A stretch of DNA of 64,000 nucleotides, from assembly GCA_963803335.1 (NCBI GenBank), contig CAWDME010000012.1, forward strand, positions 496,001 to 560,000, given 5' to 3'. The translations under genes were made by a program, and so were the position numbers. This stretch comes from DASSUW01 sp963803335. GTDB lineage: Bacteria; Actinomycetota; Thermoleophilia; Solirubrobacterales; Solirubrobacteraceae. The notes beneath the pieces were generated by a model. It searched no databases and was not told the DNA's origin. It saw nothing but the letters and a program-made list of their open reading frames with translations. Positions 35,372 through 43,997 of this stretch are shown piece after piece (positions within the stretch are counted from its first letter, which is position 1; the number at the start of each line of letters is the position of its first letter).

Positions 35372-37714
35372 ATGGAGTGGTTGCGGCAGCGAGCCGAGCG
35401 CCTGCGCGATCGCCTGGCGGTTCGGCTCGGGTTCACGGACGAGCAGACGGCGGGCATCCTCGACCTGTTCGAAGAGCAGGTCTACTCCGGCGTGGTCACG
35501 CCCGATGGGCATTACGTCGGCAACTCGCCGACGCCGCCGTGGTCGCCGTTCATCGGCGGCGAGCTGCCGACCGGGATCCTGCCCGGCGCGTTCTGGGAGT
35601 CGCGCATCCACCCCGACGACTGGCCGATCTACCTCCAGTTCAACAGCGACCTGCTGCGGGGCCAGGACGCCGAAGCCACGTACCGCCTGCTCGGCCTCGA
35701 CGGCGTCACGCGCATCATCCAGGACCGCGCCCGCCCGCAACGCCGGGCCGACGGCAGCGTGCTGGTGCGCGGAATCATCTCCGATGTCACCAAGCGCGAA
35801 GAGGCCGACGCCCGCCTCGCCGAGGCCAGCGACCGCTTCTCACAGCTGCTCGACGTGGTCGGCGAGCATGTGTATCTCGCGCGCGCGTATCCGGACGGCA
35901 GTATCGAGGAGCTGTTTCAGGGCCCCGGCGCCGACCGGCTGCTCGGCGGCGCCGAGCCCGACCCCGAGATGGAGAACTGGGAGGCCGCGCTCGATCCCGC
36001 CGATCGCGCCGCCTATGACGCGTTCAACATCGCGCTCGGCAAGGGTGAGGACGCCGACGTCGAGTACCGGCTGCGCGGGGCCGACGGCATCACTCGCTGG
36101 GTCCACGACCGCGCGCGCACGCGCCGGCTCCCCGACGGCTCGATCGAGGTCAGCGGCATTGTCTCCGACGTGTCCGAGCGCCGGCGCATGCGCGCCGAGC
36201 TGGCGGAGGCCCACGCCGCGCTCACGCGCGTCGTCGAGGCGATGGACGACCACCTGTTCACGCTGCAGGTCCAGCCCGGCGGCGGGTACCAGAGCGTCTA
36301 CCGCGGCCCGCATCGCGAGGCGCTCGCCGGCGGGCCGCTCGCCACAGGCCCGGACGGCGACCGCGCGTGGGCGGCGCTCGTGCACCCGGACGATCGCGCG
36401 CTGTGGGTGTCGGCGATCGCCGCGCTCGCCGACGGGAAGCCGATCGAGGTCGAGTACCGGATCGTCGGACTCGACGGCGTCGAGCGGATCGTGCTCGACC
36501 GCCTGCGCCCGCGGCGCGACGCCGACGGCACGCTGTTCTACGACGGCGCGCGGCGCGACATCACCGAGCGCCGCCGGCTCGAGGACGAACTGCGCCTGGC
36601 CCGTGGCGCCGCCGAGATGCTCGCCCGCACCGACGAGCTGACCGGCGCCCACAACCGCCGCCACTTCGCCGAGATCGTCGCCGACGCGCTCGCCGCCGAC
36701 CCGGGCGGCTGCGGCCTGCTGCTGCTCGACGTCGACCACTTCAAGCGCGTCAACGACATGCATGGCCACGTCGTCGGCGATGCCGTGCTCGTCGACCTCG
36801 CGACGCGGCTGCGCGCCGAGCTGGGCGCGGACGACCGCCTGGCACGCTGGGGCGGCGAGGAGTTCGCCGTGCTGCTGCGCGGCGTCGGCTCCGACGCCGA
36901 GCTCGAGCAGCGCGCCCAGCAGTTGCGCGCCGCCGTCGCGCTGCGGCCGGTCGTTGCCGCGGGCGTGAGCGTGCGGCTGACGATCTCGGTCGGCGCCGCC
37001 CACTCGGGGAGCGAGCTCGACAGCCTCGACGCACTCGTCGAGGAGGCCGACGGCTGCCTGTACGCGGCCAAGCGCCAGGGCCGCAACCGCGTGTCGCTGC
37101 TCCCGGACGCGCCCGACGCGCCGCGTCGCGAGCCCGAGGCGATCGGCGTCGCGCGCACGCTCGCGCTCGTCTCCGACCTCGGCGAGCGGTCGCTCGAGCT
37201 GCACGCCGGTCACGTCGCCGACCTCGCCGCCCGGATCGCCGAGCGCCTCGCCCTCCCCGCCGAGGTCGTGCTGCGCTGCGAGCTCGGTGGCTGGCTGCAC
37301 GACGTCGGCAAGGCCGGCATCCCTGAGCGCATCCTCAACAAGCCAGGCCCGCTCGACGCGGACGAGTGGGCGCTGATGCAGACGCACCCGGTGATCGGCG
37401 AGGAGATCGTGCGCAACGTCGAGGCGCTGCGCGAGGCCGCCGCCGCGGTCCGCCACCACCACGAGCGCTACGACGGCACCGGCTACCCGGACCGCCTGGC
37501 AGGCACCGCGATCCCGATCGAGGCGCGGATCGTGGCCGCCGCCGACGCCTACGCGGCGATGACCGCCGACCGCCCGTACTCCGCGGCGCGCACGCCCGAG
37601 CAGGCCATGACCGAGCTGCAGCGCTGTTCCCGAACGCAGCTCGATCCGCGCGTCGTGCACGCGCTCCTCGGCGTGCTCGGGCTGCCTACGCGTTCGGCGC
37701 TGCGCGTCGCCTGA
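35372..37714 (+). CDS. PAS-GGDEF-HD-GYP cyclic di-GMP enzyme
   Basis: 780 residues. Three PAS/PAC-like units (about 35-145, 150-275, 285-400; each ends with a PAC-type R.DGS...G...DVT/SER) are followed by a GGDEF domain (TDELTGAHNRR, signature GGEEF) and a C-terminal HD-GYP domain (LHDVGKAGIPERIL and HHERYDGTGYP). Both synthesis and breakdown of cyclic di-GMP are possible; both catalytic signatures look intact. No membrane segment, so it is a cytosolic sensor. The last 29 bases overlap the convergent gene at 37686. Confidence 0.9.
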   Translation: MEWLRQRAERLRDRLAVRLGFTDEQTAGILDLFEEQVYSGVVTPDGHYVGNSPTPPWSPFIGGELPTGILPGAFWESRIHPDDWPIYLQFNSDLLRGQDAEATYRLLGLDGVTRIIQDRARPQRRADGSVLVRGIISDVTKREEADARLAEASDRFSQLLDVVGEHVYLARAYPDGSIEELFQGPGADRLLGGAEPDPEMENWEAALDPADRAAYDAFNIALGKGEDADVEYRLRGADGITRWVHDRARTRRLPDGSIEVSGIVSDVSERRRMRAELAEAHAALTRVVEAMDDHLFTLQVQPGGGYQSVYRGPHREALAGGPLATGPDGDRAWAALVHPDDRALWVSAIAALADGKPIEVEYRIVGLDGVERIVLDRLRPRRDADGTLFYDGARRDITERRRLEDELRLARGAAEMLARTDELTGAHNRRHFAEIVADALAADPGGCGLLLLDVDHFKRVNDMHGHVVGDAVLVDLATRLRAELGADDRLARWGGEEFAVLLRGVGSDAELEQRAQQLRAAVALRPVVAAGVSVRLTISVGAAHSGSELDSLDALVEEADGCLYAAKRQGRNRVSLLPDAPDAPRREPEAIGVARTLALVSDLGERSLELHAGHVADLAARIAERLALPAEVVLRCELGGWLHDVGKAGIPERILNKPGPLDADEWALMQTHPVIGEEIVRNVEALREAAAAVRHHHERYDGTGYPDRLAGTAIPIEARIVAAADAYAAMTADRPYSAARTPEQAMTELQRCSRTQLDPRVVHALLGVLGLPTRSALRVA

Positions 37715-38159
37715 CCCGCAGCACGACGCCGACCGCGAGCCCGTAGGCGACGTGGTCGGCCCACTGGCGGCCCTGCGGCAGCGCACGGATCGCCGGTATC
37801 CGCCGCCCGATCACGAGCAGGTCGAGGGCGGCGATCCCCAGCCCGGCGACCGCACCGGTGACCGGCTCGGCACTCCGCGGCAGCACGCGTGCGAGGACGA
37901 GCGCCCAGCCGAGCGAGAGCGCGAGGTGCACCGGCACCGCGGCCGCGAGCAGGAGCGGCGTGCGGGTCTCGTAGCGCAGCAGGATCGCGCCGGCGGCGCG
38001 CGCGCCGTCGAGCACGTCGTCGCCGGTTGCGAGCGACCAGGCGGTCGAGGGGATCCCCGCGAGCACCGCGCCGGCGAGCCCGGCGGCGAGCGCGTCGCGA
38101 ACGTCAACTCCGGCTGGGTAGGGCGGCGCAGGATGGGCGTGGGTGGCGAAGGTTGGCAA
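37686..38159 (-). CDS. Small membrane protein with doubtful 5' end
   Basis: About 140 reliable residues with four hydrophobic segments (ALAAGLAGAVLAGIPSTAW, PLLLAAAVPVHLALSLGWALVL, AVAGLGIAALDLLVI, HVAYGLAVGVVL). No named family recognised. The open frame runs up to a TTG at 38159, but that lies inside the 133-base palindromic element; upstream of VDVRDALAAGL (about 38105) the sequence is element-derived, and no ATG/GTG start stands where homologues should begin. The original start may have been removed by the element. Confidence 0.45.
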   Translation of the reverse strand: MPTFATHAHPAPPYPAGVDVRDALAAGLAGAVLAGIPSTAWSLATGDDVLDGARAAGAILLRYETRTPLLLAAAVPVHLALSLGWALVLARVLPRSAEPVTGAVAGLGIAALDLLVIGRRIPAIRALPQGRQWADHVAYGLAVGVVLRVRRRAAPNA

Positions 38160-38238
38160 GTTCCTCTCGCTCAGAGGGCATAACTTGCCAAGGTTCGCCG
38201 GAGCGCTGGTCCCTCGCCCGCCCTACTCAGCCGAAGTT
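38106..38238. repeat. 133-base nested inverted-repeat element, copy 1
   Basis: Outer arms 38106-38126 and 38218-38238 pair over 21 bases with two mismatches (AACTCCGGCTGGGTAGG.. against the complement of ..CCTACTCAGCCGAAGTT). Inside, 38145-38162 pairs with 38182-38199 (16 of 18), and its loop has a further CCTCT/AGAGG hairpin. Length and terminal sequence match copy 2 at 48727-48859. It has no coding capacity and sits between the 5' end of the gene at 37686 and the 3' end of the beta-glucosidase remnant. Confidence 0.8.
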
Positions 38239-38272
38239 GGCCCGAGGCGACAACCCGGCCGGCGGAGACGGC

Positions 38273-39981
38273 TCAGCGCGCCGCCTTCGCGTGGCGCTGC
38301 CGGATCGTCCCCACGCGCCGCACGTGGCGCGACGAGAAGCCGACCATGACCCGGTACTTGCCGCGCGCGATCCGCCAGCCATGCGCCGCCGTGTCCCAGT
38401 AGGCGAGGTCGCGGTCGGTGAGGCGGAAGCGGATCCGCTTGCCGCGGTGTGGCCGCAGCACGACCTTGCGGTAGCCGCGCAGCTGGCGGGGCGGTTGCGG
38501 CACCGCCGCCGACGCCGGCAGGCCGACGTACAGCTGCACCACCGTCGAGCCCCTGCGGCGGCCGGCGTTGCGCACGCGCACGGTGACCGTGCGGCCGTGC
38601 AGCCGCGGCTCGGCGAGCCGCCACTTCGTGTACGAGAGCCCGAAGCCGAACGGGAACGCGACCTTCAGCTTGCGGGCGTCGAACCAGCGGTAGCCCACGA
38701 ACACGCCTTCCTTGTACTGCTCCTCGTCGTTGACGCCCGGGTACTTCATCGGATCGCCCGCCGTCGGCAGGTCGGCCTCCGCGCGCGGGAATGTCGCCGG
38801 CAGCCGGCCGCCGGGGTCGACGTCGCCGAACAGCACGCGGGCGATCGCCGTCCCGCCCTCCTGGCCGGGATACCACGCCTCCAGCAACCCGGCGACCTTG
38901 CTGCGCCACGGCGTGAGCAGCAGGCGATCACGCTGCTCGTCCGCGCGGGCACGGTGGGACGCCTGCGGGATCGACGCGGTGTCGTCGGGGAACGCATCGC
39001 GGTCGAAGACGCCGAAAGCGAACCAGGTCCGCAGCATCCGCAGGACGTGGCGGTCGACGTCCGCCATCGAGGCCTGGCCGGTGAGCAACGCCGCGTTGAC
39101 CCGCACGGCGCCGTAGACGAAGCCGGGCCACGGCTCGAAGTCGAGACCGGACTTCAGCGACGCCGCGGTGTCGTGGTTGGCGTTGTAGTCGGCCAGGATG
39201 TAGCCCTTGAAGCCCCACTCGGCCGGGATGTCGCGCAGCAGATGGTCGTTTTGGCAGGCGTACGTCCCACCGAGCTTGTTGTAGGAGCACATGATCGAGG
39301 CGACGTGCGCCTGCTTGACGTGCCGGGATCAGGCGCGGGGCCGACCGGCTGGCCCGGGCGGCTCTGGTCAGCCAGGCTCGAGGCGCCCTCCTGGTTGTTC
39401 ATGGCGAAGTGCTTGACGTTGACGAGCACGCCGGTCTTCTGCGCCGCGCGGGTCCATGCGACGGCGGTGCGAGAGATCAGGAACGGGTCCTCGCCGAACC
39501 CCTCGAACGTGCGGCCGTTGAGCGGGGTGCGCATGACGTTGATCGTCGGCGCGAACACGACGTCGTTGCCCTTGGCGCGGACCTCCTCGGCGACCGTCCG
39601 CCCGTAGAGCGCGTTGGCGGCCGGATTGAAGGTGGCGGCGTCGGCCATCGGGATCGGCATCGCGGTCACGGGACCCTGGCGCGGCCCAACCGGCCCGTCT
39701 GAGTAGTAGATCGTCGGCACGCCGAGGCGCGGAACGCCGTTCTGCGTGCCCGTGTGCTTGTGCTCGCCGCCGGCCACGCCGGTGAGCTCGTCACCGGCGA
39801 GCAGGTCGATCTTCTCGGCCTGCGTCAGCGCGCCGAGCAGCAGCTGCGCCCGCTCGTCGGGCGACTTGCTCGTGTCGCACCAGGGCCGGCTCGCCGGATC
39901 GCCGCAGCGGCCCGCCGCGTGTGCCGGCGCCGCGCCGACCGCGAGCCACGCCACGACCAGGAAAGCGGTGCACCGAGACAA
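38273..39981 (-). pseudogene. GH3 beta-glucosidase, internally deleted and frameshifted
   Basis: From TTG 39981: signal peptide, then GH3 N-domain landmarks (GRTVAEEVRAKGNDVVFAPTINVMRTPLNGRTFEGFGEDP cut into the usual order; KHFAMNNQEG). Near 39330 the frame changes and the sequence resumes at KQAHVASIMCSYNKLGG, GFKGYILADYNANHDT (nucleophile Asp). A second loss follows ASIPQASHRARADE: the text jumps to LLTPWRSKVAGLLEAWYPGQEGGTA, then a fibronectin III-like tail. Total coding is about 570 codons where relatives have about 750-800. Confidence 0.7.
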
Positions 39982-40100
39982 GGGCGCGGATCGTAACGGC
40001 GGGCGCCCGGGCGCGGCTCCGGTAGCGCTCGTGCGCGCACCCGGTCGCGCGGGAGGCGTGCGCCATCGACCCGGGTCGTGCCGCGCGAAACGCTCGTGTC

Positions 40101-40880
40101 ATGCCAACCAAGATGGCCGCACCCCTCTTGACGGACGAACAGCTGCCCGAGCTGCTCGGGCTGATCAAGGGGTCTGACAGCGTCGAGCTGAAGCTGACCG
40201 TCCCGGAGTCGTCGCATCGCTCGACGGTGCAGGGGCTCGGGATGGACCCGCTGGACGCGCAGATCCGCCAGATCGTGTTCTTCGACACGCCGGACCTGAC
40301 GCTCGACAAGGCCGGCGTCGTCGTCCGCGCGCGGCGGGTCCAGGGGAAGGGCGAGGACTCCGTCGTCAAGCTGCGCCCTGTAGAGCCCGACCAGCTCGAC
40401 GCCAAGCTGCGCAAGTCGCCGAGCTTCAACGTCGAGGTCGACGCCCTGCCCGGCGGCTTCGTCTGTTCGGGCTCGCTCAAGGGACGCCCACAGCAGCCGG
40501 CCGTCAGGCGTGTGATGGCCGGCGAGGTGGCGATCCGCAAGCTCTTCTCAAAGGAGCAACGGCAGCTGTACGCCGCCCACGCGCCCGCGGGCATCGAGCT
40601 CGACGACCTGTCGATCCTGGGCCCGATCTTCGTCCTCAAGCTGCGCTTCAACCCGCCTGAGCTCGGCCGCCGCCTCGTCGCGGAGATGTGGCTGTATCCG
40701 GACGGCTCCCGGATCCTCGAGCTGTCGACCCGGTGCGCGACCGACGAGGCGTTCCAGGTCGCCGCCGAAGCGCGCGCCTATCTGTCGAGCCACGGGATCA
40801 GCATGTCGGGCGAGCAACAGACGAAGACGCGCAAGGCGCTGCGGTTCTTCGCCAACGAGATGAAAGGCAACGGCCGCTGA
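40101..40880 (+). CDS. CYTH-like domain protein
   Basis: 259 residues. VELKLTVPES near residue 28, then FFDTPDLTLDKAGVVVRARR and DSVVKLRPV, are the ExExK-type strands of the CYTH (triphosphate tunnel metalloenzyme) fold, though the first motif is a weak version (ELKLTV). No adenylate cyclase or CHAD domain is fused to it. It probably acts on phosphate compounds; the substrate is unknown. No ribosome binding site or clear -10 box is evident at ATG 40101. Confidence 0.6.
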   Translation: MPTKMAAPLLTDEQLPELLGLIKGSDSVELKLTVPESSHRSTVQGLGMDPLDAQIRQIVFFDTPDLTLDKAGVVVRARRVQGKGEDSVVKLRPVEPDQLDAKLRKSPSFNVEVDALPGGFVCSGSLKGRPQQPAVRRVMAGEVAIRKLFSKEQRQLYAAHAPAGIELDDLSILGPIFVLKLRFNPPELGRRLVAEMWLYPDGSRILELSTRCATDEAFQVAAEARAYLSSHGISMSGEQQTKTRKALRFFANEMKGNGR

Positions 40881-40883
40881 CGG

Positions 40884-41057
40884 TCAGGCGGCGTCGGCCA
40901 CGGACGGGCAGCCGCCGCCCTCGCAGCACGACTCGATCTTCTGCCGGCAGTCCAGGCACCACCACGCCGATCGCATCCAGTGGAGGCGGTGGGCCTTGCC
41001 TGTCAGTGCGCAGAGCACGGAGGGGTATTCGCCGCCGCCGCCGCCGGCTCCTGTCAC
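40884..41057 (-). CDS. 57-residue cysteine-rich protein coupled to GntR
   Basis: From GTG 41057: a Gly-rich start, then CALTGKAHRLHWMRSAWWCLDCRQKIESCC (six of the residues are Cys or His in zinc-finger-like spacing) and ending GGGCPSVADAA. The GTG overlaps the GntR stop by four bases (GTGA), which argues that it is translated. Five to six cysteines suggest a zinc or redox-sensing micro-protein. I do not recognise a family. Confidence 0.5.
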   Translation of the reverse strand: MTGAGGGGGEYPSVLCALTGKAHRLHWMRSAWWCLDCRQKIESCCEGGGCPSVADAA

Positions 41058-41698
41058 ATCGTGGCGCGCGCGGGGGCCGCGACGCCGGCCAGCGTGGCGG
41101 CGACGTTGGTCAGGTGCGCGCGCATCGCCTGCTCGGCGCCGTCGCGGTCGCCGGCCACGATCGCCGCCACGATCCGCCCATGCTCGGCGATCGACTTCCC
41201 CGGGCGGCCTGGGGCCAGCACGGTGCGGAACTGGAAGCGGACGACCTGCGAGTGCAGGCGCGAGCAGATGTCGCGCGCCACGTCGTGGCGGGACATCTCG
41301 AGGATGCGGCGGTGCAGGACGGCGTTGCGCTCGGACATGGCGAGCAGCTCGCCCGCGACGTGCAGCCGCTCCATCTCGGCGATCAGCGCCTCGAGCTCGC
41401 GCGCCTCGTCCTCGGTTCGCCGCAGCGCGGCGTAGCCGGCGGCGAGCGACTCCAGCGCCGCGCGCGCCTCGAGGATCTCGATCGCCTCCTCGGGCGTGAA
41501 CCGCCGCACACGTGCGCCGCGATTGCGCTCGCGCACGACGAACCCCTCGTGCCCGAGCCGCAGGATCGCCTCGCGCACGGCCCCGCGGCTGAGGCGCAGG
41601 CGCTCGGCCAGCTCCTCCTCGATCAATCGCTCCCCGGGCGACAGCTCGCCGGCGACGATCGCCGCGTGCAGCACGGCGTAGGCGTCGGGCTCGCTCAC
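41054..41698 (-). CDS. GntR/FCD-family regulator
   Basis: 214 residues: GntR winged helix (LHAAIVAGELSPGERLIEEELAERLRLSRGAVREAILRL) and an FCD ligand domain with metal-ligand His residues (NAVLHRRILEMSRH, EHGRIVAAIVAGD). GTG 41698 is the natural start. FCD regulators typically respond to organic acids; it lies divergently next to the aromatic catabolic operon and should control it through the operator at 41718-41735. Confidence 0.85.
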   Translation of the reverse strand: MSEPDAYAVLHAAIVAGELSPGERLIEEELAERLRLSRGAVREAILRLGHEGFVVRERNRGARVRRFTPEEAIEILEARAALESLAAGYAALRRTEDEARELEALIAEMERLHVAGELLAMSERNAVLHRRILEMSRHDVARDICSRLHSQVVRFQFRTVLAPGRPGKSIAEHGRIVAAIVAGDRDGAEQAMRAHLTNVAATLAGVAAPARATM

Positions 41699-41717
41699 GT
41701 GCGCGAAGATACCAAAC

Positions 41718-41735
41718 AAGATTGTTGACAATCCT
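41718..41735. promoter_or_regulatory. Probable GntR/FCD operator
   Basis: AAGATTGT-TG-ACAATCCT is an 8-base inverted repeat with one mismatch around the core ATTGTTGACAAT. FCD regulators favour TTGTnnACAA-like sites. It lies between the divergent GntR and DUF6282 genes. Confidence 0.65.
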
Positions 41736-41750
41736 GTTAGGGTGCGGATC

Positions 41751-42668
41751 TTGGCAGACCACCCAGTGCCTTCGGCTCGCGCGCGCGAGCTCGTCCGTGG
41801 TGGGTTCGACCCCCACGTCCACGTCGCGCCCGACTTCGCGCCGCGCCGCATCACCGACCTCGAGCTCGCGCACCGCTGCCTCGAGCTCGGCATCGCCGGC
41901 TTCGGCCTCAAGTCGCACTACGCGCCCACCACCGAGCGCGCGGCGGTCGTAACGGCGGCGGTCCCGGGCATCCAGGCGCTGGGGACGATCACGCTCAACC
42001 ACTCCGTCGGCGGCCTCAACGCCACGGCCGTCGAGGTCGCGGCGCTCCAGGGCGCGCGCATCGTCTGGCTGCCCACGGTCAGCTCCGAGAACGAGTACGG
42101 CGAGGTCGAGCACGCCGACCCGGACGGCAAGGTGCCGGTATGGGTGCGCTTCGAGCTCGAGCTGCGCGCGGCGGGCGTGCGCCCGCAGCCCGTGCCGGTG
42201 GTCGACGCGGACGGCGCGCCGCTGCCCGCGCTGCTCGACGTGCTCGCCGTCGTCGCCCGCCACGACCTCGTGCTGGCGACCGGCCACCTGTCGCGCGACG
42301 AGATCTTCACGGTCGTCGACGCGGCGCTCGCCGCGGGCGTGCAGACGATCGTCGTCACGCATCCCGAGTTCCCGTCGCAGTCGATCAGCCCGGCCGACCA
42401 GCAGCAGCTCGCCGAGCGCGGCGCGCTGATGGAGCGCGCGATGACCACCGCCTACACCGGCAAGTCCACGTGGGACGCCATCTTCGCGGCGACGCGCGCC
42501 GTCGGCGCCCGCCACACGGTCTGGGGATCCGACCTCGGACAGGTGTTCAACCCGCCGGTCGAGGACGGGCTTGCCATCATGGCCGACCTCTTCCTGGAGG
42601 CCGGCTTCAGCGAGGAGGAGGTCCGGATCATGGCCGTCGAGAACACCCGGAGACTTGCCGGTGTCTAG
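41751..42668 (+). CDS. DUF6282 family amidohydrolase-like protein
   Basis: 305 residues from TTG 41751, preceded at seven bases by TAGGGT; GTG 41742 is an alternative. A metal-site-like DPHVHVAPD opens the fold, and later HLSRDEIF and THPEFPSQ supply further His residues, as in TIM-barrel amidohydrolases. The family I recall is DUF6282, of unknown reaction. First gene of the operon with a GalB-like hydratase, an aldolase and an extradiol dioxygenase, so a ring-fission product or lactone hydrolysis is a fair guess. Confidence 0.65.
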   Translation: MADHPVPSARARELVRGGFDPHVHVAPDFAPRRITDLELAHRCLELGIAGFGLKSHYAPTTERAAVVTAAVPGIQALGTITLNHSVGGLNATAVEVAALQGARIVWLPTVSSENEYGEVEHADPDGKVPVWVRFELELRAAGVRPQPVPVVDADGAPLPALLDVLAVVARHDLVLATGHLSRDEIFTVVDAALAAGVQTIVVTHPEFPSQSISPADQQQLAERGALMERAMTTAYTGKSTWDAIFAATRAVGARHTVWGSDLGQVFNPPVEDGLAIMADLFLEAGFSEEEVRIMAVENTRRLAGV

Positions 42669-43374
42669 GCGCGTCCAGGTGATCGGCGCACACGCGGCCG
42701 ACTTCGTCTGGCGCGCGGGCGGTGCGGTCGCGAAAGCGGTCGCCGCCGGCGGCGAGGCGGAGGTGATCGCGCTGTCCTACGGCGAGCGCGGCGAGTCCGG
42801 CGAGCTGTGGAAAGAGGACGGCCAGACGGTCGAGAACGTCAAGAAGATCCGCCACCAGGAGGCGGAGGCCGCGGCCCGCCACCTCGGCGCCTCGTTCCGC
42901 TGCCTGGACCTCGGCGACTACCCGCTGCAGATCGACGCCACCGCCCTTCTGCAAGTCGCCGACGCGATCCGCGCCTTCGCGCCCGACGTGCTGATCACGC
43001 ACACCGACACCGACCCGTTCAACCCCGACCATCCCGTCGCCTACGCGGCCGTCGACCGTGCGCGCAGCCTCGCCGCCGGCGCCGGCGTCTCGAGCGCGTT
43101 CGACACGATCACGCCGCCGCAGCTGTTCCTGTTCGAGCCGCACCAGCCCGAGCTGTGCAACTTCACGCCGACCGTGCACGTCGACATCACCGCTGTGTGG
43201 GAGAAGAAGGTCGCCGCGATGGGCGAGATGCGCGCGCAGCAGTACCTGCAGACCTACTACGCACAGCGCGGCGAGCAGCGCGGCAACCACGCGCGGCGCG
43301 CGTCCGGCAACGCGGACGTCCGCTACGGCGAGTCGTTCCAGCGCGTCCTCCCCCAGGTGGTGGACCAGCTGTGA
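42661..43374 (+). CDS. PIG-L family protein, GalB-like 4-oxalomesaconate hydratase
   Basis: 237 residues. The opening QVIGAHAADFVWRAGGAVAKA replaces the AHPDD motif of ordinary PIG-L deacetylases and matches what I remember of GalB, the LmbE-like hydratase that turns 4-oxalomesaconate into 4-carboxy-4-hydroxy-2-oxoadipate in gallate breakdown. THTDTDPFNPDHPVAY supplies the later His/Asp ligands. GTG 42661 overlaps the upstream stop by eight bases. The next gene is the matching aldolase type, which supports the call. Confidence 0.75.
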   Translation: MSRRVQVIGAHAADFVWRAGGAVAKAVAAGGEAEVIALSYGERGESGELWKEDGQTVENVKKIRHQEAEAAARHLGASFRCLDLGDYPLQIDATALLQVADAIRAFAPDVLITHTDTDPFNPDHPVAYAAVDRARSLAAGAGVSSAFDTITPPQLFLFEPHQPELCNFTPTVHVDITAVWEKKVAAMGEMRAQQYLQTYYAQRGEQRGNHARRASGNADVRYGESFQRVLPQVVDQL

Positions 43375-43997
43375 GCGACCGGATCGCCCGCGAGCTCGCG
43401 CGGCTCGGGGCCGCCACCGTGTACGAGGCGTCCGGCCGCGAGGGCCTCGTCGACGCGGACCTGCACCAGATCATCCCCGGCTCGCGCGCCTGCGGGCCGG
43501 CGCGCACGGTCCGCTGCGGGCAGGACGACAACCTGATGGTGCACGCCGCGATGGCGCGGCTGCAGCCGGGCGAGGTGCTCGTGCTCACGATGCCGGAGCC
43601 GGCGCCGGTCGCCCTGTTCGGCGATCTGCTCGCGACACAGGCGCGAGCCCACGGAGCCGTGGCCGTGCTCGTCGACGCCGCCGTGCGCGACAGCGAGGAC
43701 CTGGCCGGCATGCGCCTTCCGGTGTGGACGCGCTGGATCCGCTCGCGCGGCGCGACCAAGGACATCGTCGGCGCGCTCGACGTGCCGGTCGAGGTCGGCG
43801 GCCAGGAGATCCGGCCCGGTGACCTCGTCGTGCTCGACGCCGACGGCGCCACCGTGGTCGCCGCCGAGCGCGCCGAGGAGGTGCTCGAGGCGTCCCGCGC
43901 GCGTGAGGACAAGGAGGCGATCAAGCGCGAGAAGCTGCAGGAGGGTGCGCTGTCGTACTACCTCGACGGCTTGCACACGGTCGTCGAAGGCACATGA
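43371..43997 (+). CDS. RraA-like 4-carboxy-4-hydroxy-2-oxoadipate aldolase
   Basis: 208 residues of the RraA/HMG-CHA aldolase family: GAATVYEASGREG at the start, GDLLATQARAHGAVAVLVDAAVRD with the family's metal/substrate Arg-Asp, and RPGDLVVLDADGATVV. In LigK/GalC/ProA aldolases this fold splits CHA to pyruvate and oxaloacetate. Both ends overlap neighbours by four bases. RraA RNase regulators share the fold, but the operon argues for the aldolase. Confidence 0.75.
   Translation: MSDRIARELARLGAATVYEASGREGLVDADLHQIIPGSRACGPARTVRCGQDDNLMVHAAMARLQPGEVLVLTMPEPAPVALFGDLLATQARAHGAVAVLVDAAVRDSEDLAGMRLPVWTRWIRSRGATKDIVGALDVPVEVGGQEIRPGDLVVLDADGATVVAAERAEEVLEASRAREDKEAIKREKLQEGALSYYLDGLHTVVEGT

Noticed and set aside
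35840..37786. A 648-codon minus-strand open frame across the GGDEF/HD-GYP gene
   Set aside because: Shadow frame; no domain motifs, and it conflicts with GGEEF and HD-GYP signatures on the plus strand.
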